Assembly (NCBI GenBank): GCA_021816565.1
Contig: JAKAXN010000086.1
Location: 1-13,885 of the forward strand
Length of the DNA stretch: 13,885 bases
Direction of reading: 5' to 3'
Source: Actinomycetes bacterium
GTDB lineage: Bacteria > Actinomycetota > Acidimicrobiia > Acidimicrobiales > Palsa-688
The stretch's first letter is position 1. Each line of letters begins with the position of its first letter. A model generated the notes under the pieces. The model was not told the DNA's origin. It searched no databases and was given only the letters and a program-made list of their open reading frames with translations. A program made the translations under genes and the position numbers. Shown piece by piece: positions 6,731-12,983 of the stretch.

Positions 6731-8026
6731 CTACCCCGTCGGCTGGTCGCCCGGCTGGCCGGCGATCCGCCAGACGGTGCCGTCGGGGGTGTCGCGGACC
6801 TCGATGCCGTTGGCGATGAGGGCGTCGCGCACCCGGTCGGCGTCGGCGTAGCGCTTCCCGGCCCGGGCCTCGGCCCGCTCGGTGAGCAGCGCCTCGACGA
6901 ACCCGCCTACCACCTCCCCCGGATCCCGGGCCCCGGTCTGGGCCAGCTCCCCCAGACGGGCGATCATGCGGCGCATGGCCGCCCGGGCCCGGTCGGGGGC
7001 GTCGGTCTGGGTGGTGTCGCCCGACCATGCCACCACCGTGTCGTCGAGTTCCAGCAGCGCCCGCACCGCCCCGTCCACGTCCCGGGCCGAGATGGCCGCG
7101 TCGAACTCGGTCTCGAGGCGACGGATGTCCGCATGGAAGGCGGTCGGCGCCGCCGGCCCGGGGTCGGACCCGGCCTCTGCGACGGCCGGGTCGGCGGAGG
7201 ACGCAACGGTGGGCGAAGCGGCGATGCCTGCGTCCGCGAAGGCCAGGTCCACCAGGGACTGGATGGGCAGGGTCTCGCCGCTCTTCACCACCGCCGACGA
7301 ACCGGCCCTGCGCACCGTCACCACGCCGTTGCCGACCACCGACACCGTCCCGGCGTCGAGATCGAACACCGCCCCGGTGTGCTCGTCGATGCCCAGCACC
7401 CAGCCGTCGGGTCCCATCTGCGACTCGAGCAGCTCCAGCCGGCCCTCGCCCAGGTAGCAGAACCGGGTGTCGTGGTTGCCGCCCTCGGCGTTGTCGTAGT
7501 GGGGGATGACCGCCACCTCCGGGCCGAGGAAGCTCACCAGGTTGAGCCCCTGCAGCCATTCCGGCTCGGCGCCGACCTTGTATATCTCGTACACCGGGAC
7601 GGTGTAGCGCCCCAGGGTCAACGCTGCCGCGCTCGAGAACAGCACGCATCCGCCGTGGAGCAGCTTGTCGGCCAGCAGGTCCGGGACCTCCCCGTCCCGC
7701 CACTGGCGCAGGGCGTAGGACGGGCTGCCCGGGCCGGCGAACACCCAGCGGGCCGCCGCCACCCTGGCCAGCGCCTCCTGGCGTCTTACCGGGTCGCCCC
7801 GGCGGTCCCGCAGCTCGGCCACCTCCACCCGCTGACCGACGCTGGCCCCGAAATAGTCGACAGCCCGGGCCGAGATGTCGTCGGCGTTGGCCTGGAATCC
7901 GTAGGGCGTGTCGAGGATGACGGCTGGGCCGGGCGCCGACCCCAGCCTCCCGAAGATCTGGCGGTGCGGCTTGATCATGGTGGGGGCGGTCTCGCCCGAG
8001 CCCAGGATGGTCAGTAGACGGGTCAT
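6731..8026 (-). CDS. fusion protein: cyanophycinase/peptidase S51-like domain + cysteinyl-tRNA synthetase C-terminal domain
   Basis: A 431-residue protein of two parts. Residues 1-260 resemble the type 1 glutamine amidotransferase-like/peptidase S51 fold (cyanophycinase, dipeptidase E): MTRLLTILGSGETAPTM at the start, GGCVLFSSAAALTLG at the nucleophile elbow (about residues 124-138) and LGIDEHTGAVFDL near residue 220. After an Ala/Pro-rich linker (about 265-300), residues 300-431 match the DALR and C-terminal region of cysteinyl-tRNA synthetase, ending LLTERAEARAGKRYADADRV, then RDALIANGIEVRDTPDGTVW. The catalytic Rossmann domain, with its HIGH and KMSKS motifs, is absent. ATG 8026 is chosen because it begins at the domain boundary and overlaps the stop of the hydrolase gene (ATGA); the frame extends further upstream only by chance. 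No experimentally studied example of this fusion is known to me. Function is unknown; a tRNA- or aminoacyl-linked peptide or amide reaction is conceivable but only inferred. Confidence 0.82.
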   Translation of the reverse strand: MTRLLTILGSGETAPTMIKPHRQIFGRLGSAPGPAVILDTPYGFQANADDISARAVDYFGASVGQRVEVAELRDRRGDPVRRQEALARVAAARWVFAGPGSPSYALRQWRDGEVPDLLADKLLHGGCVLFSSAAALTLGRYTVPVYEIYKVGAEPEWLQGLNLVSFLGPEVAVIPHYDNAEGGNHDTRFCYLGEGRLELLESQMGPDGWVLGIDEHTGAVFDLDAGTVSVVGNGVVTVRRAGSSAVVKSGETLPIQSLVDLAFADAGIAASPTVASSADPAVAEAGSDPGPAAPTAFHADIRRLETEFDAAISARDVDGAVRALLELDDTVVAWSGDTTQTDAPDRARAAMRRMIARLGELAQTGARDPGEVVGGFVEALLTERAEARAGKRYADADRVRDALIANGIEVRDTPDGTVWRIAGQPGDQPTG

Positions 8027-8877
8027 GCCGGCGTCGAGGTCCCTTCTGTCGCGTCGTGTATGAGCCCGGCCACCCTCTCGGGGAACTGGGCGTGCAGGTC
8101 GTGGTCCCCCTCTATCCAGTGGACGTCCGCCCGGGCCAGCCCGGCCTCGGCGGCCGCCACCTCCTCCCGCTTGCCGGCCATCCACCTGGGGTTGGCCCGG
8201 TCGTCGGCCATCAGCACCAGCACCGGGATCTCCACCTTCGGGTACAGATGGCGGGGTTGGTGCTCCCACAGGTGGCGCAGTATCCGCATGTGGTTCTCCC
8301 TCGACAGCCACGGCCGGATGGTGCCGTCGGGCATGACCTCCATGTTGGCCAGAGCCCCGGCCACGCCGGACTCGGGCCAATCCGGGTGGTGCGCCCGCAC
8401 CATGCGCTCGAAGGCGTCGTAGGCGGTGCCGATCAGAGGTGGCGGTGCCAGTGCCGCCTCGGCGGTGGGCCAGTCGGCGAAACGGGATGCCAGCTCGATG
8501 GTCCCCCCGTCGACCAGGGTGATACCGCTGGCCAACCCGGGCCGGTTGGCGGCCAGGTCCAGGACCACGTTGCCGCCCCAGCTCTGGCCGGCGACCATCG
8601 GGGGCCGGCCGCCCCAGCCGAGCTGTTCCACCAGGAATCCCAGGTCGGATGTGAGCGTGGCGAAGTCGTAGCCGTGCTCCGGCTTGGACGACAGCCCGTG
8701 GCCCCGCTGGTCGACGGCCGCCACCGGATGGCCGGCCGCAGCCAGGTTCTGCGCCACGCCATCCCACAGCCGGGCGTTGGAAGCCAGGCCGTGGACCAGC
8801 AGCACCGGGGTGAGCGGACCGTCCAGCCCGGCCGGCAGGACCGACAGTTCCACCCCCTCGGCCACCCGCACCGTCAT
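8023..8877 (-). CDS. alpha/beta-fold hydrolase
   Basis: A 284-residue alpha/beta hydrolase. The oxyanion-hole motif is VLLVHGLASNARLWDGVA (about residues 23-40), DQRGHGLSSKP follows, the nucleophile elbow is GQSWGGN, a probable acid is in LMADDRANPRW and the catalytic His is in EGDHDLHAQFP near the C terminus. All triad positions are therefore present. The substrate cannot be predicted; the family includes esterases, epoxide hydrolases and haloperoxidase-like enzymes. ATG 8877 gives the usual family N terminus (MTVRVAEGVELSVLP). GTG codons at 8916 and 8922 would add 13-15 residues, and the GTG at 8922 would overlap the PPOX stop as GTGA, so a longer start is a real alternative. The stop overlaps the start of the S51/CysRS fusion gene, implying coupled translation. 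Confidence 0.88.
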   Translation of the reverse strand: MTVRVAEGVELSVLPAGLDGPLTPVLLVHGLASNARLWDGVAQNLAAAGHPVAAVDQRGHGLSSKPEHGYDFATLTSDLGFLVEQLGWGGRPPMVAGQSWGGNVVLDLAANRPGLASGITLVDGGTIELASRFADWPTAEAALAPPPLIGTAYDAFERMVRAHHPDWPESGVAGALANMEVMPDGTIRPWLSRENHMRILRHLWEHQPRHLYPKVEIPVLVLMADDRANPRWMAGKREEVAAAEAGLARADVHWIEGDHDLHAQFPERVAGLIHDATEGTSTPA

Positions 8878-8918
8878 CCGCCCGGCCCCGGACGGGTTGC
8901 GACCATCGGCGGTCACCC

Positions 8919-9329
8919 TCACCCCCTGACGTCCGGGCCGGCGGAGTCCGGGTGGATGGCGATGATCACCCGCTGCTCGCGCTCCATGGCCGCCCGGTAG
9001 TCGTCCCAGTCCGGGTGCTCGCCGGCCACCTGCCGGTACAGGTCGATCAGCGGCTGCATGGCGTCGGGGAGCGAGATGATCTCGGCCCGGCCCGAGACGG
9101 TGACCCACGGGCCGAAGAAGTCGTCGGTGAAGGCGCACAGCGTGGCCCGGGGATCCCGCCGGAGGTTGCGGACCTTGTACGCGGTCTCCCGGCTGGAGAT
9201 GGCCACCCGGCCCTGCCCGTCCACGCCGTGGACGACGGGGGAGGGCGCCACCCGTCCGTCGCGGCGCCCGACGATCAGCACCGACCGGTGGTTGGCCCGC
9301 AGGAATTCCAGGGCTTCGCTCGGGTTCAT
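8919..9329 (-). CDS. PPOX-class (pyridoxamine 5'-phosphate oxidase-like) F420/flavin-dependent protein
   Basis: A 136-residue split beta-barrel protein of the pyridoxamine-phosphate-oxidase-like superfamily, PPOX-class F420-dependent type. It opens MNPSEALEFLRANHRSVLIV, followed by GRRDGRVAPSPVVHGVDGQG. It then has the typical SRETAYKVRNLRRDPRATLC and WVTVSGRAEII strands, which line the cofactor site, and a C-terminal helix region with EHPDWDDYRAAM. Such proteins are soluble and bind F420, FMN or sometimes heme/biliverdin; the cofactor here is inferred from family and probable taxon. ATG 9329 has GAGGG 2-6 bases upstream, and this overlaps the stop of the DUF2017 gene, with only 4 bp between the two genes. 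It is part of the ctaA-to-tRNA operon. Confidence 0.85.
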   Translation of the reverse strand: MNPSEALEFLRANHRSVLIVGRRDGRVAPSPVVHGVDGQGRVAISSRETAYKVRNLRRDPRATLCAFTDDFFGPWVTVSGRAEIISLPDAMQPLIDLYRQVAGEHPDWDDYRAAMEREQRVIIAIHPDSAGPDVRG

Positions 9330-9333
9330 GCCC

Positions 9334-9786
9334 TCAAGTTTGGCCGGACAGCGCCTCTATTGTTTCCTCCAGTAGGAGACTGAGCCACTGGTACGCCTGC
9401 TCCTCCGGGCTGACCGGGACCCGGGCCGGGTCGTCCTCGCTGACGTCGAGGTAGGTGCCGAGGGCCAGCCGGACCCCGTTGATGGCCCGCGACCAGGCCA
9501 GGAGCTGCTCCTCGGTGAGCTCCTTGGCGTCGGCGCTGGCCATGACCTCCCGGCACTCGGCCCGGCGGCGTTCGACCAGGTCCTCCTGCATGAGCCGGCG
9601 GTACTCGTCCTGCATCTCGACGTGCGCCGGGTCGCTGTAGGCCGGCGGGAACAGCCGGTGCATCACCGGGGCGTCGGGCTCGGCCAGCAGGTCCACGAAC
9701 TGCTCCATCAGCTCGCGCAGGACCTGACGGAACCCGGACTCCAACTCCACCCGGTAGACGCCGGCCCGGGGATCCCAACGGATCAT
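9334..9786 (-). CDS. DUF2017 family protein
   Basis: A 150-residue, mostly helical acidic protein matching the actinobacterial DUF2017 family, commonly encoded directly downstream of clpS. Features are FRQVLRELMEQFVDLLAEPD, a stretch around LFPPAYSDPAHVEMQDEYRR, WSRAINGVRLALGTYLDV and the C-terminal EEQAYQWLSLLLEETIEAL. Function unknown; a link to ClpS-dependent proteolysis is suggested only by gene order. The ATG at 9786 lies 20 bp after the clpS stop. The frame stays open upstream (LSPLFRRR), and a CTG at 9810 would overlap the clpS TGA as CTGA. Some DUF2017 proteins appear to begin with a similar FRRR stretch, so the true start may be that non-standard codon. Confidence 0.82.
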   Translation of the reverse strand: MIRWDPRAGVYRVELESGFRQVLRELMEQFVDLLAEPDAPVMHRLFPPAYSDPAHVEMQDEYRRLMQEDLVERRRAECREVMASADAKELTEEQLLAWSRAINGVRLALGTYLDVSEDDPARVPVSPEEQAYQWLSLLLEETIEALSGQT

Positions 9787-9806
9787 CCGGCGGCGGAACA
9801 GCGGGC

Positions 9807-10142
9807 TCAGCTGTCGTGCTCCATGGTCGCCCACAGGCCGTGCTCGTGCAGGCGGAACACGTCGAGCTCGGCCTTCTCCCGGGGCCCGTGGGAGACCACA
9901 GCCTGGCCTTTCAGGTGGACGTCCATCATCAACTGGTGGGCCTTCTCCTTGCTGTAGCCGAACAGCTTCTGGAACACGAACGCGACGTAGGACATGAGGT
10001 TGACCGGGTCGTTCCAGACGATCACCTTCCACGGCCGGTCGAGATCGGAGCGCTCGACCGTCTCGGGCCTCGCCACCTCCGCCGGGGCGGTGGAGGCCGA
10101 TGGGCCGGCTGGAGCCGCCGAGACGAAGGGGAGGGCGCTCAC
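9807..10142 (-). CDS. clpS: ATP-dependent Clp protease adaptor ClpS
   Basis: A 111-residue ClpS, the adaptor that binds N-degron substrates and hands them to the Clp unfoldase in the cytoplasm. The core reads [20 protein letters not shown], then [21 protein letters not shown], with the Asn-Asp pair (WNDP) and the His of MDVH that form the N-terminal residue pocket. [20 protein letters not shown] closes the domain. A 35-residue Ala/Pro-rich N-terminal extension precedes it, as is common in actinobacterial ClpS. GTG 10142 is chosen because it overlaps the ctaA stop as GTGA and has GAGGGGAG about 8 bases upstream; the frame extends further upstream only through the antisense shadow of ctaA. Confidence 0.95.
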   Translation of the reverse strand: MSALPFVSAAPAGPSASTAPAEVARPETVERSDLDRPWKVIVWNDPVNLMSYVAFVFQKLFGYSKEKAHQLMMDVHLKGQAVVSHGPREKAELDVFRLHEHGLWATMEHDS

Positions 10143-11218
10143 CGTCCGGCTCCCCTCGCGCCGGCCGGGGCGGCCTCCTGCTCGACCCAGGGGACGGCGC
10201 TGCGGAGGCGGCCCGGCCCGGCGGCCGGCGTCGGCTCCGTCCCGGTCCGGTAGCTCCAGAGGCCCATGTAGAACCGCAGCGTGGCCACCACTGCCAGGCT
10301 GGCGCCGGCCACGTGCAGGGCAACCACCGCGACCGGGTCGCCGCTGAGGTACTGGCCGTAGCCCACCGCGGCCTGAGCGGCCAGGACCACCAGCATGACC
10401 TGGGCCCGGCGGATAACCGGACGGGGCGCCCCGGTGTGGGCCAGCGACCAGAGCATGGCCAGGGTTATGAGTAGGAAGACCTCCACCGAGCTGCCGTGCA
10501 GCTGCGCCACCGAGTGCAGCGAGTAGTGGAACCGCGGTGCGGTGGGCGAGCCGCCGTGGGGGCCGGTGGAGGTCACGACCGTGCCCAGGCTGACGACCAC
10601 GGTGAGCGCCACCAGCATCAGACGGGCCAGGCGTAACTGCCACGGGCCGACCACGGCCCGTCGGACGGGGGGTCCGTCGGGCCGTCCGGCCCGGTGGTGG
10701 AGCACCACCGCCACCGCCAGGAACATCAGGCCCAGGAGGAAGTGCAGGCTGACCAGCACCGGGTTGAGCCCGGACAGCACCACCAGGCCGCCCATGACCA
10801 CCTCGACCAGCAGGCCGATCAGCATCCCGGCCGAGAGCCATGTGAGGTCCCGCCGCCGGGGCCGCCGGCGCAGGGCCACTATCAGCACCCCGATCGAGGC
10901 GATGGTGACGGCGGCGTTGATCAGCCGGTTGCCGAACTCGATCCAGGCGTGCACCCGAAGCGGGGCCACGACGCTGGTGTGGGTGCACGACGGCCACGTG
11001 TCACAGCCGAGGCCGGAGCCGGTCAGGCGCACCGCCGCTCCGGAGATGATGGTGAGGGCCAGCACCCACACTGTGACCAGCGCCACTATCTGAAACCCCC
11101 GGGGCGAGACCGTCAGGGACCGGCCGGCCAACCAGGAGCGGGGCCGCCGGACGGCTGGCGGGGTGGCGGGGGAGGGGCGGCGCGGCTCGGCGGCGGGCGG
11201 GGCGGCCATCGCCTCCAT
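10139..11218 (-). CDS. ctaA: heme A synthase (COX15/CtaA family)
   Basis: A 359-residue membrane protein with about eight helices that oxidises the C8 methyl of heme O to the formyl group of heme A for aa3-type cytochrome oxidase. After a 40-residue Pro/Arg-rich N terminus, the first helix is followed by [12 protein letters not shown] (Cys72 and Cys78, the extracellular Cys pair of the family) and [13 protein letters not shown] (Glu94, the conserved acidic residue). Further helix histidines are in [22 protein letters not shown] and [13 protein letters not shown]. The position of the first heme-ligand His of B. subtilis CtaA appears to be Asn97 here. ATG 11218 is preferred (ATG 11207-11209 is 3 codons in). 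It diverges from ctaB and leads the clpS operon with a GTGA overlap. Confidence 0.93.
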   Translation of the reverse strand: MEAMAAPPAAEPRRPSPATPPAVRRPRSWLAGRSLTVSPRGFQIVALVTVWVLALTIISGAAVRLTGSGLGCDTWPSCTHTSVVAPLRVHAWIEFGNRLINAAVTIASIGVLIVALRRRPRRRDLTWLSAGMLIGLLVEVVMGGLVVLSGLNPVLVSLHFLLGLMFLAVAVVLHHRAGRPDGPPVRRAVVGPWQLRLARLMLVALTVVVSLGTVVTSTGPHGGSPTAPRFHYSLHSVAQLHGSSVEVFLLITLAMLWSLAHTGAPRPVIRRAQVMLVVLAAQAAVGYGQYLSGDPVAVVALHVAGASLAVVATLRFYMGLWSYRTGTEPTPAAGPGRLRSAVPWVEQEAAPAGARGAGR

Positions 11219-11321
11219 GCTACGGGCCGGACCCGCCGCTCGGCATCCCGCCCCCGGGTGGGCGGGCGGCTCCGGGAGTCGCTTTGTTGGGAATGTCCAG
11301 CCTGCCGTAAGGTGGTGGCCG
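11219..11321. promoter_or_regulatory. divergent ctaA-ctaB promoter region with 7-bp inverted repeat
   Basis: This 103-bp spacer must carry promoters for both heme A pathway genes. It contains a perfect inverted repeat CCCGCCC-CCGGGT-GGGCGGG at 11247-11266. On the plus strand TTGTTG starting near 11284 could be a -35 element, but no good -10 is visible. AAGGTGG about 8 bases before ATG 11322 is the ctaB ribosome binding site. Confidence 0.45.
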
Positions 11322-12224
11322 ATGTCTGCAGTCACGTCGGTAGGAAGCGAGGTGTCTGCGACACGTCGGTTGCAGGGTTTCGTGGCCCTGACGAAGCCCC
11401 GCATCATCGAGTTGCTTCTCGTCACCACGCTCCCGACCATGGTGGTGGCCCACCGCGGTCTGCCGGCGTGGACGCTGATGCTGGCGACACTCGTGGGTGG
11501 CACCCTGGCCGCCGGCGGGGCCAACGCCATCAACATGGTGGTCGACCGCGACATCGACTCGGTGATGCGCCGGACCCGGAACCGGCCGCTGGTCACCGGG
11601 GTGGTGACGCCGGCCCAGGCGCTGGTCTTCGCCGTCAGCCTGGAGGTCGCCGCCTTCGCCGAGCTGTGGGCCACGGTCAACGTCCTCTCGGCGGTGCTGG
11701 CCGTGAGCGCCACGTTCTTCTACGTGTTCGTCTACACCCTGTGGCTGAAGCGCACCTCCCGCCAGAACATCGTGATCGGCGGGGCCGCCGGCGCGGTGCC
11801 GGTGCTGGTCGGCTGGGCCGCGGTGCGCAACAGCGTCGGCTGGGCCCCGCTGGTGCTGTTCGCCCTCATGTTCCTGTGGACCCCGCCCCATTTCTGGGCC
11901 CTGGCCATCCGCTACCGGGACGACTACCGGTCGGTGGACGTGCCGATGATGCCGGTGGTGGCGTCTTTCAAGAAGACCGCGTCGCAGATCCTGGCCTACA
12001 CCGTGCTGGTCGCAGCGGTGTCGCTGGTGTTCGCCTGGACGGCCGGGATGGGGCCGCTCTACTGGGGGTCGGCCGCAGTGCTGGGGGCGATCTTCTGCGT
12101 GCTGGCCTACCGGTTGTGGCGGGCCCCCTCGGAGGCCCAGGCCATGAAGCTGTTCCACTGGTCGATCACCTACGTCACCCTGCTGTTCGTGGCCATGGCC
12201 GCCGACCAGCTGATCTTCCACTAG
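11322..12224 (+). CDS. ctaB: protoheme IX farnesyltransferase (heme O synthase)
   Basis: A 300-residue UbiA-superfamily prenyltransferase in the membrane that attaches a farnesyl group to protoheme to give heme O. It shows LTKPRIIELLLVTTLPTM, the first Asp-rich motif NMVVDRDIDSVMRRTRNRPL (Asn71, Asp75, Asp79), the mid-protein SRQNIVIGGAAGAVPVLVGW, FLWTPPHFWALAIRYRDDYR (second Asp-rich region) and VPMMPVV. About nine hydrophobic helices are present and the length is typical. ATG 11322 has AAGGTGG at the right distance; the frame extends upstream to 11163, but that portion overlaps ctaA and lacks similarity. It is divergent from ctaA, and together they supply heme A to cytochrome c oxidase. It converges with the ABC permease gene with only 30 bp between stops. 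Confidence 0.97.
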   Translation: MSAVTSVGSEVSATRRLQGFVALTKPRIIELLLVTTLPTMVVAHRGLPAWTLMLATLVGGTLAAGGANAINMVVDRDIDSVMRRTRNRPLVTGVVTPAQALVFAVSLEVAAFAELWATVNVLSAVLAVSATFFYVFVYTLWLKRTSRQNIVIGGAAGAVPVLVGWAAVRNSVGWAPLVLFALMFLWTPPHFWALAIRYRDDYRSVDVPMMPVVASFKKTASQILAYTVLVAAVSLVFAWTAGMGPLYWGSAAVLGAIFCVLAYRLWRAPSEAQAMKLFHWSITYVTLLFVAMAADQLIFH

Positions 12225-12254
12225 GTCGACCCCGCCCGGGCGCCCCTCCCGTCG

Positions 12255-12983
12255 CTACTCCCAGCGGAAGGTGCGGGCGGCCAGCACGGGGGTGGCTACG
12301 GCCCACACGGCCAGCACGATCCAGGCCCGGCCCGGTACGGAGGCCCCAGCGGTGAGGGAGCCGTGGAGGGCGTCCGACAGGGCTCCGGCCGGCAGGGCCT
12401 CGGCCACGAAGCGCAGTCCGGCGGGGAGCTTGGACAAAGGGAAGATCATCCCGCCGAGGAGCAGCAGCAGCAGGTACAGCCCGTTGGCGGCAGCCAGGGT
12501 GACCTCGGCCCGCAGCGCCCCGGCCATCAACAGACCCAGGCCGGCGAAGGCCGCAGTGGCCAGCAGGACGGCCGGCACGGCCAGTGCCACCGGTCCACCC
12601 GGGTTCCATCCCAGGGCCAGGCCGATCAGGACCAGCACCAGGACCTGGACCACCTCCACCACCGCGATGCCGGCGATCTTGGCGACGAGCAACCGGCCCC
12701 GGCCGAGGGGGGTCGAGCCCAGCCGCTTGAGTACCCCGTACTGGCGCTCGAAGCCGGTGGCTATGCCGAGGCTGACCATGGAGGTGGACATGACCGCCAG
12801 CGCCAGCAGGCCCGGGGTGAGGAACTGCACCGGGTGGCGCACCCCATCCGGCTTTGGCAGCACGTCCACCAGGGAGAAGAAGACGAGCAGCCCGACAGGG
12901 ATGGCCAGGTTGAGCAGCACCGAGTCCCCCCGGCGGGCGGTCAGGCGCAGTTCCGCGCCGGTCTGGGCCCGCAGCGCCCTCAT
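12255..12983 (-). CDS. ABC-2 type transporter permease
   Basis: A 242-residue integral membrane protein with six hydrophobic helices, of the ABC-2 (DrrB-like) drug/lipid exporter permease family. Diagnostic pieces are FLTPGLLALAVMSTSMVSLG, GFERQYGVLKRLGSTPLGRG (the coupling-helix region that contacts the ATPase) and GGMIFPLSKLPAGLRFVAEA with the last helices after it. ATG 12983 overlaps the stop of the ATPase gene (ATGA), so the two are coupled and form one exporter, probably two permeases with two ATPases. The substrate is unknown. In Mycobacterium tuberculosis a similar ABC-2 exporter pair (Rv1457c-Rv1458c) sits beside the ctaA homologue Rv1456c, so a link to heme A or oxidase biogenesis is plausible but unproven. 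Confidence 0.92.
   Translation of the reverse strand: MRALRAQTGAELRLTARRGDSVLLNLAIPVGLLVFFSLVDVLPKPDGVRHPVQFLTPGLLALAVMSTSMVSLGIATGFERQYGVLKRLGSTPLGRGRLLVAKIAGIAVVEVVQVLVLVLIGLALGWNPGGPVALAVPAVLLATAAFAGLGLLMAGALRAEVTLAAANGLYLLLLLLGGMIFPLSKLPAGLRFVAEALPAGALSDALHGSLTAGASVPGRAWIVLAVWAVATPVLAARTFRWE

Noticed and set aside
8027..8767. N-terminal extension of the S51/CysRS gene up to 8767
   Set aside because: The extra 247 residues are Gly/Arg/Pro-rich shadow sequence within the alpha/beta hydrolase gene; the ATG at 8026 starts exactly at the domain and overlaps the hydrolase stop.
12225..12254. Bidirectional terminator between ctaB and the ABC permease gene
   Set aside because: The 30-bp gap holds GC palindromes (GCCCGGGC, GGGCGCCC) without loops or T-runs, so no hairpin terminator can be supported.
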